Below, one piece after another: positions 59,253-64,000 of a DNA stretch of 64,000 nt (position 1 is its first letter; each line of letters starts with the position of its first letter). Below the pieces are notes generated by a model. That model did no database searches, had not been told where the DNA came from, and worked only from the letters and a program-made list of their open reading frames with translations. The stretch spans positions 1 through 64,000 of the forward strand of contig JAYSSR010000083.1 of NCBI GenBank assembly GCA_043720395.1, written 5' to 3'. A program made the translations under genes and the position numbers. Source of the stretch: JANOYY01 sp043720395. Lineage in GTDB: Bacteria; Actinomycetota; Acidimicrobiia; Acidimicrobiales; JANYDT01.

Positions 59253-60977
59253 ATGACCCCCGACCATCTGAGGGAACTCAGCACAACGGCTCGTTCGCTG
59301 AGGGCGGAGTTGGATGCATTGCGTTTCGGTCTCGACGCGCCAGGCCCCAACGGTGGACTTGATGCTGCGGCGGCGTCGCATGAGGTGGACGCGATGGTCC
59401 GCCAGCTCGACGATCACGTGCTCGCCCGTCTCGATCACCTGGACGCTCCCGCGCTTGTGGTGGTCGGCGGCTCGACCGGTTCTGGGAAGTCGTTGCTCGT
59501 GAACAGCATCGTCGGTGCCGACGTCACGAGGCCCGGTGTGCTGCGTCCCACTACCACGTCGCCCGTGCTCATCCACGACGCCGCGAGTACTGACTGGTTT
59601 GCGTCACCGAAGATCCTGCCCGGCCTCGCACGGGTCCACGACGGCGACGCCCGCGGCCATCACGAGGTTCGGCTCGTCACGAACGATTCGGTGCCCGAGG
59701 GCGTCGCCCTGCTCGACAGTCCGGATATCGACTCGGTGTCCACGGAGAATCGGACGCTGGCCGCGGAACTTCTCGCCGCGGCCGACCTGTGGATCTTCGT
59801 GACGACCGCGGCGCGGTACGCCGATGCCGTGCCGTGGGAGTTCCTCAACCGGGCCCGCGAGCAGGGCACGCCGCTCGTGCTCGTGATGAACCGCGTGCCG
59901 ACCGGGCAGGCGGAGACGCTCACGGCCCACCTCAGCGAGATGCTCGCGGAGCGAGGCCTCGGCGGCACGACCGTGTTCACCATCGACGAGCGGCCATTCA
60001 ACGGAACGCGCCTGCCGCTCACTGCGGTCGCACACGTTCGCGGCTGGCTTGAACACCTGGCGAACGACACCGACGCGCGGGCAGCCGCGATCCAGCGATC
60101 GCTTGCCGGGTCGCTCTCGGATCTCGCGACTCGTACCGTTCGAGTGGCCGAGGCGGCGTCTCGCCAGGCCGACACCATCGACGCGCTGCGCACGCTCGCC
60201 CACGCCCCCTACGACGCCGGAGCGCAGCAGGTCCGCACCGACATCGGGCAGGGTGCACTACTGAAGGGCGAGGTGCTCTCGCGGTGGGAAGAACTGCTCG
60301 GCACCGGGGAGTTGCTCCGGCAGCTGCGCACCGGCGTCGCGAGGCTGCGCGACCGTCTCACGGGTGCAGTCACCGGCCGGCCGAAGCAGGACATTGAGTT
60401 GCACGGTGCGGTCGAGCACGTGGTCGAGACGTTGATTCGGACGCGCGGCGACGAGGCAGCGTCGAAGGCATCGGCTGCCTGGCGGGCGCACCCCGCTGGT
60501 GCGGCGCTCCTGGCGAGCGCCGATGTGCCGATCGACCTGGAGCGGTCCAGCGCGGAGCTTGGTCCGAGTGCTGCGATGTCGGTGCGGGACTGGCAGCGTC
60601 ATCTGCTCGACCTGATCCGCAACGCCGGAGGGGACCGCAAAACCAAAGCGCGCGTACTTTCCTTCGGGGTCAACGGGCTCTCGATGGTCGTGATGGTTCT
60701 CGTGTTTGCGCACACCGGTGGCCTTACCGGTGCGGAGGTCGCGGTCGCCGGTGGGGCGAGCGCCGTGGGGCACACGCTGCTCGAGGCCGTGCTCGGCGAC
60801 CAGACCGTGCGTCGCCTCGCGCTCGATGCCCGTAGCGACCTTGAACGCCGCGTCGACGAGCTCTATGCGTCGGAGGTCGGCCGCTTCGATCGACTGCTCG
60901 CTGCCGTCGATGTGGACACGGGGGCCGCGGGTCGGCTTCGGACGTTGGCCGACGCGCTGCAGGCGTCGCTGCGATGA
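59253..60977 (+). CDS. dynamin-like GTPase, first of a pair
   Basis: A 574-residue GTPase. GGSTGSGKSLL is the G1 loop (near residue 74), RPTTTSPV the G2 Thr, LLDSPDIDS the G3 (DxxG replaced by DSPD) and VMNRVP a divergent G4. Long helical middle regions follow, and near residue 470 a hydrophobic hairpin (VLSFGVNGLSMVVMVLVFAH, GAEVAVAGGASAVGHTLLEA) could insert into the membrane. It is followed after 58 bases by a second GTPase. This side-by-side pairing resembles bacterial dynamin-like pairs involved in membrane remodelling. The ATG at 59253 fits. Confidence 0.75.
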   Translation: MTPDHLRELSTTARSLRAELDALRFGLDAPGPNGGLDAAAASHEVDAMVRQLDDHVLARLDHLDAPALVVVGGSTGSGKSLLVNSIVGADVTRPGVLRPTTTSPVLIHDAASTDWFASPKILPGLARVHDGDARGHHEVRLVTNDSVPEGVALLDSPDIDSVSTENRTLAAELLAAADLWIFVTTAARYADAVPWEFLNRAREQGTPLVLVMNRVPTGQAETLTAHLSEMLAERGLGGTTVFTIDERPFNGTRLPLTAVAHVRGWLEHLANDTDARAAAIQRSLAGSLSDLATRTVRVAEAASRQADTIDALRTLAHAPYDAGAQQVRTDIGQGALLKGEVLSRWEELLGTGELLRQLRTGVARLRDRLTGAVTGRPKQDIELHGAVEHVVETLIRTRGDEAASKASAAWRAHPAGAALLASADVPIDLERSSAELGPSAAMSVRDWQRHLLDLIRNAGGDRKTKARVLSFGVNGLSMVVMVLVFAHTGGLTGAEVAVAGGASAVGHTLLEAVLGDQTVRRLALDARSDLERRVDELYASEVGRFDRLLAAVDVDTGAAGRLRTLADALQASLR

Positions 60978-61035
60978 GGCCGCGTACGGTTCACTGTGCG
61001 ATGTGTGGCGCTGAGCGCCCGGTCGTGATCAAGCC

Positions 61036-62661
61036 ATGAGCCGCGCGGGAAAGGCCGTGACCACCGCGGCCGACGAACTCACCAAACGCCTCGCACTGCT
61101 CGCCGAGGTCACGGTCGATGGTGATGGGCGACTCGCGCCGGTGATCGTGGACCGGGCACGAGTGCTGCACGCGACCGCAGCGACCCGGCTGGGACACGGC
61201 ACAGCGCACACCGTCGTTGCGTTGGCCGGTGCAACGGGCAGCGGCAAGTCAACGCTGTTCAACGCGATCTCAAGAACGGATTTCGCGACTGTTGGCGTGC
61301 GACGTCCCACAACCTCGCAACCCCTCGCGATCGTGTTCGGCGACGGAGCAGAGGACCTTCTGGATTGGCTCGCGATCCCGCAGCGTCAACGTCTGACCGA
61401 TGCTTCGCTCGATGGGCTCGTGCTGGTCGATCTGCCGGATCACGACTCGACGGAGTCGGCGAACCGTGCCGAGGTCGATCGGTTGGTCCAGGTGGTCGAT
61501 CTGTTCGTGTGGGTCGTCGATCCGCAGAAGTACGCCGACGCGGCACTTCACGACCAGTACCTGCAACGTTTCGCCGGACATGGTGCGGTCACGATCGTTG
61601 TGCTCAACCAGATCGACAGGCTGAGCCCGTCGGAGCGAACCGCGTGCCTCGACGACCTTGCAAAGCTGCTCGCCGCGGATGGCCTCAACGGTGTGCGGGT
61701 CATGCCCGCATCGGGGACGACTGGCGAGGGCGTCGATGGCCTGCGCCGTGAACTCTCGGCACGGGTCGCTGAACGGCAGGCGCTCGAGCGTCGCCTCGAC
61801 GCCGATCTCGACTGGCTGGTCGGCGATCTCGCGTCGGCTGTTGGCGACGGTGGAGCGACGAAGGTCCCGGAGCGCAGCGTCGATGCTCTTGTGGACGCGG
61901 CAACCGATGCTGCCGGTGGGGCCGAGATCGAGTACGCCGTCGATCTCGCCTACCGCAGGCGGGCCGCGCTCGCGGTCGGGTGGCCGCCGGTGCGATGGGT
62001 CCGGAAGGTGAAGGCCGACCCGCTCGCTCGCCTGGGACTCGGAACCCGACTCAACCCGACGGCGGCCAAGAGCGAGACCGGCACCGTGAACGTTCGTCTC
62101 ACCGCGATCCAGGCCAACCCGCTCGCTACCGCCCGCCTCGGTGAGGCGCTGCGGGCACTCTCTCGTGACGCAACGGCCAAACTCCCGGACCACCCGCGTG
62201 CTGCGGTGGAACGTCGCGTTGCCGCGGCCGAAGCGGGACTGCCCGACGCCCTCGACCGGGCGGCTTCACGGACCGATCTTCACGTCGAAGCGGCACGCTG
62301 GTGGACGCTGATCGGCACCGTGCAGCGTCTCGCAACTGCCGCGCTCGTTGCGGGACTTGCCTGGCTTGCCATGCTGTTCGTGATCGGCTGGTTCCACCTG
62401 CCGGATCCACCGCTGCCACGGCTGCGAACCATTCCGCTTCCCACGTGGCTCGCACTCGGCGGAGCGTTGGTTGGCATCGCGTTGGCCACACTCGGGCGAC
62501 GCGTTGCCGCCGTCGGTGCGCGTCGACGCTCCCGCAAGGCACGTGCCGCATTGGCAACCGAGGTTGCCAAGGTCGTCCGCTCCCAGGTGGTGGCACCGGT
62601 CGATGAGGAACTCGCCGCGCTGGCGCGGCTCGGGGAGAGCGTCCGCCGACTGGCTCGCTGA
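61036..62661 (+). CDS. YfjP-like GTPase, second of the pair
   Basis: A 541-residue GTPase. G1 GATGSGKSTLFN near residue 67, RPTTSQPLAI as G2, VLVDLPDHDSTE as G3 and VVLNQID as G4 (NQID, close to NKxD). The predicted C-terminal transmembrane pair is LATAALVAGLAWLAMLFVIG and WLALGGALVGIALATLG. It matches the YfjP/dynamin-like GTPase type found next to a partner GTPase in actinobacteria. A joint membrane-associated role with its neighbour is likely; the process (division, envelope stress) is inference. Confidence 0.8.
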   Translation: MSRAGKAVTTAADELTKRLALLAEVTVDGDGRLAPVIVDRARVLHATAATRLGHGTAHTVVALAGATGSGKSTLFNAISRTDFATVGVRRPTTSQPLAIVFGDGAEDLLDWLAIPQRQRLTDASLDGLVLVDLPDHDSTESANRAEVDRLVQVVDLFVWVVDPQKYADAALHDQYLQRFAGHGAVTIVVLNQIDRLSPSERTACLDDLAKLLAADGLNGVRVMPASGTTGEGVDGLRRELSARVAERQALERRLDADLDWLVGDLASAVGDGGATKVPERSVDALVDAATDAAGGAEIEYAVDLAYRRRAALAVGWPPVRWVRKVKADPLARLGLGTRLNPTAAKSETGTVNVRLTAIQANPLATARLGEALRALSRDATAKLPDHPRAAVERRVAAAEAGLPDALDRAASRTDLHVEAARWWTLIGTVQRLATAALVAGLAWLAMLFVIGWFHLPDPPLPRLRTIPLPTWLALGGALVGIALATLGRRVAAVGARRRSRKARAALATEVAKVVRSQVVAPVDEELAALARLGESVRRLAR

Positions 62662-62688
62662 CCGGTCGCAGCCGCGCGCTCGGCCAAG

Positions 62689-63738
62689 ATGGACGCCATG
62701 CGAATTGTTCCCGTGCCACTACCCGACGGTCGCGCCTACGACGTGCATGTCGGTCATGGGGTGCGGGAGGCCCTCGCCGAAGTCGTTCACACGGTGACCC
62801 CAAAGGCTCGCCGGGCCGCGATCGTGACCCAGCAGTCCATCCTCGACGCCTCGCCGCTGGTCGCTGCGCTCGACCCCGGCATCGAACATCGGACGTTCAC
62901 CGTCGGCCAGGGCGAACACGAGAAGAACCTCACCTCCATTGAGACGCTGTGCCGGAATTGGGCGACCTGGGGCATGAACCGCAACGACGTCGTGATCGCC
63001 ATAGGTGGTGGCATGGTGACCGATATCGGAGGCTTCGCCGCCTCGTGCTATCACCGCGGCATCAGCGTCATCTACGTGTCCACGACGCTGCTCGGCATGA
63101 TTGATGCGGCTATCGGTGGCAAGACTGCGGTCAATCTCCTGGAGGGCAAGAACCTCGTGGGGGCGTACTGGCAGCCGAGCGCGGTCCTTTGCGATCTCGA
63201 CCTGCTTGCAACGATGCCCGAGCGGGAGCGTCGCAGCGGTCTTGGCGAAATGGCGAAGTACCACTTCCTCGACACTGATGGCGGCCCGTTCGAGGGGACG
63301 CTCGAGGACAAGGTGGCGCGCAGCGTCGCCATTAAGGCACGTGTGGTAGCTGCGGATGAACGCGAGGGGGGACTGCGGGCGATTCTCAACTACGGACACA
63401 CCCTCGGCCACGCGATCGAGATTGCGAGCGGGTTCGAGATGATGCACGGCGAGGCGGTCGCAATTGGCCTCATCTATGCGGCCGAAGTTGCACACCTGCT
63501 CGGGCGGATCTCGTCGGCACGCGTCGCGGAGCACCGTGCGGTCGTTGGCTCGTATGACCTCGCGACGAGCATTCCGCCATCGGTGACAGCGTCAGACGCG
63601 GAGTTACTTGAACTCATGGGTCGCGACAAAAAGGCACTCGACGGGCTCACGTTCGTGCTCGACGGTCCCGCTGGTGTCGAACAGGTCACGGGCATCGACC
63701 CTGTCGTACTTGTCGACGCGCTCCGGTCCGTGCGCTAG
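62689..63738 (+). CDS. aroB: 3-dehydroquinate synthase
   Basis: A 349-residue NAD- and metal-dependent synthase of the shikimate pathway. The NAD site GGGMVTDIGGFAASCYHRGI, the substrate loop TTLLGMIDAAIGGKTAVNL and EGKNLVGAYWQP, the metal ligands Glu in GLGEMAKY and His in NYGHTLGHAIE and MHGEAVAIGL are all present. Sugar-phosphate cyclases such as 2-epi-5-epi-valiolone synthase share the fold, so AroB is likely, not certain. It stands apart from other aro genes. The start could be the second ATG at 62698. Confidence 0.85.
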   Translation: MDAMRIVPVPLPDGRAYDVHVGHGVREALAEVVHTVTPKARRAAIVTQQSILDASPLVAALDPGIEHRTFTVGQGEHEKNLTSIETLCRNWATWGMNRNDVVIAIGGGMVTDIGGFAASCYHRGISVIYVSTTLLGMIDAAIGGKTAVNLLEGKNLVGAYWQPSAVLCDLDLLATMPERERRSGLGEMAKYHFLDTDGGPFEGTLEDKVARSVAIKARVVAADEREGGLRAILNYGHTLGHAIEIASGFEMMHGEAVAIGLIYAAEVAHLLGRISSARVAEHRAVVGSYDLATSIPPSVTASDAELLELMGRDKKALDGLTFVLDGPAGVEQVTGIDPVVLVDALRSVR

Positions 63739-63768
63739 CGCTAGCGAGACGCAGCAACGTCGAACAGA

Positions 63769-64000
63769 TCAGACTGACTCCAGCTCCGCGTCTGTCACTC
63801 CGAGTTCGTTGATGAGCACCTAGCGGTTGTGCTGGCCCGGCACCGGAACCGAACCGATCGGCAGGTCGCGACCGTCGAAGCGCAACGGCGGCACGGGCAG
63901 CTGGAGGGTGCCGAACGCTCCCGCATCGAGCGACGCCCAGCTCTGTGTTTCCCGCAGATGCGGATCGTCGAAGAGATCGCGCGCGGAGTTCACCGGGTGC
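63769..64000 (-). pseudogene. family III CoA transferase C-terminus with in-frame TAG (partial)
   Basis: The minus strand from the window edge reads NSARDLFDDPHLRETQSWAS, PLRFDGRDLPIGSVPVPGQH, then NR, a TAG stop at 63822-63820, then VLINELGVTDAELESV and TGA at 63769. This is the normal end of a CaiB/BaiF transferase (GQHNxeVL..lG) with TAG in place of an expected GAG codon. The premature stop removes the last 16 residues, so the protein may still be partly functional. The 5' part lies outside the window. Confidence 0.7.

Noticed and set aside
1..64000. tRNA, rRNA or known riboswitch genes
   Set aside because: No cloverleaf with conserved TTCGAATC-type arm or rRNA-like block was recognised by eye; a covariance-model search would be decisive.
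1..64000. Insertion sequence or prophage
   Set aside because: No transposase, integrase, portal or capsid-like protein was found; the repeats are non-coding.

Overview
The window looks like chromosomal DNA of a high-GC actinobacterium. The gene set fits a heterotrophic Acidimicrobiia-type lineage, although no taxonomic marker is present, so this is inference. Supporting signs are the repeated LLM-class (F420/flavin type) oxidoreductases, many family III (CaiB/BaiF) CoA transferases, acyl-CoA dehydrogenases, crotonase and thiolase/DUF35 proteins, a Baeyer-Villiger-type monooxygenase, a P450, a PhyH dioxygenase, and frequent GTG/TTG starts with ATGA/GTGA overlaps.

Layout. 0-2.8 kb: a lower-GC putative lipoprotein, a MazEF-type toxin-antitoxin pair and a P-loop ATPase with a palindromic operator. 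2.9-9.8 kb: a monooxygenase-esterase fusion, a VOC protein, a second toxin-antitoxin pair, a zinc alcohol dehydrogenase and a P450. 9.8-20.4 kb: functional genes (hotdog protein, GDPD, PAP2, molybdopterin oxidoreductase, PhyH, ChbG deacetylase, acyl-CoA dehydrogenase) interleaved with genes that have lost an internal segment or an end (methyltransferase, MDR dehydrogenase, VOC, LLM, SDR). 20.5-28.3 kb: an amidohydrolase, two CoA transferases (the first frameshifted), an SDR fragment, a DUF35-thiolase pair, a GntR regulator and an LLM protein. 28.4-41.2 kb: an exported Ig-like repeat protein, a PqqD plus truncated HprK-like kinase remnant, an acyl-CoA dehydrogenase pair with TetR, SDR, SnoaL, phosphatase, pirin, two LLM proteins and a polytopic membrane protein. 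41.2-46.8 kb: a LacI-controlled sugar ABC transporter. 46.9-51.5 kb: a cupredoxin, an SDR, a cold-shock protein and a cyclase-ATPase-TPR gene with four frameshifts. 51.5-58.2 kb: a minus-strand catabolic cluster with a tandem CoA-transferase fusion, a crotonase, an amidohydrolase, a second CoA transferase and a coiled-coil membrane protein. 58.3-64 kb: an alpha/beta hydrolase, two dynamin-like GTPases, 3-dehydroquinate synthase and the end of a CoA transferase with an in-frame stop.

Two themes stand out. First, a 75-bp palindromic repeat occurs four times at identical length (19780, 24625, 39057, 39169), with 15-bp near-perfect inverted ends; two copies sit at the broken ends of SDR genes. 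A looser set of 10-13-bp inverted-repeat elements also occupies intergenic spaces (8300, 17906, 34009, 44845, 59126). Second, about eleven genes are decayed by internal deletion, frameshift or nonsense mutation beside intact paralogues of the same families. This suggests a redundant catabolic repertoire under relaxed selection, perhaps in a host-associated or niche-shifted lineage. Assembly indels could explain the single-base frameshifts but not the large internal deletions.
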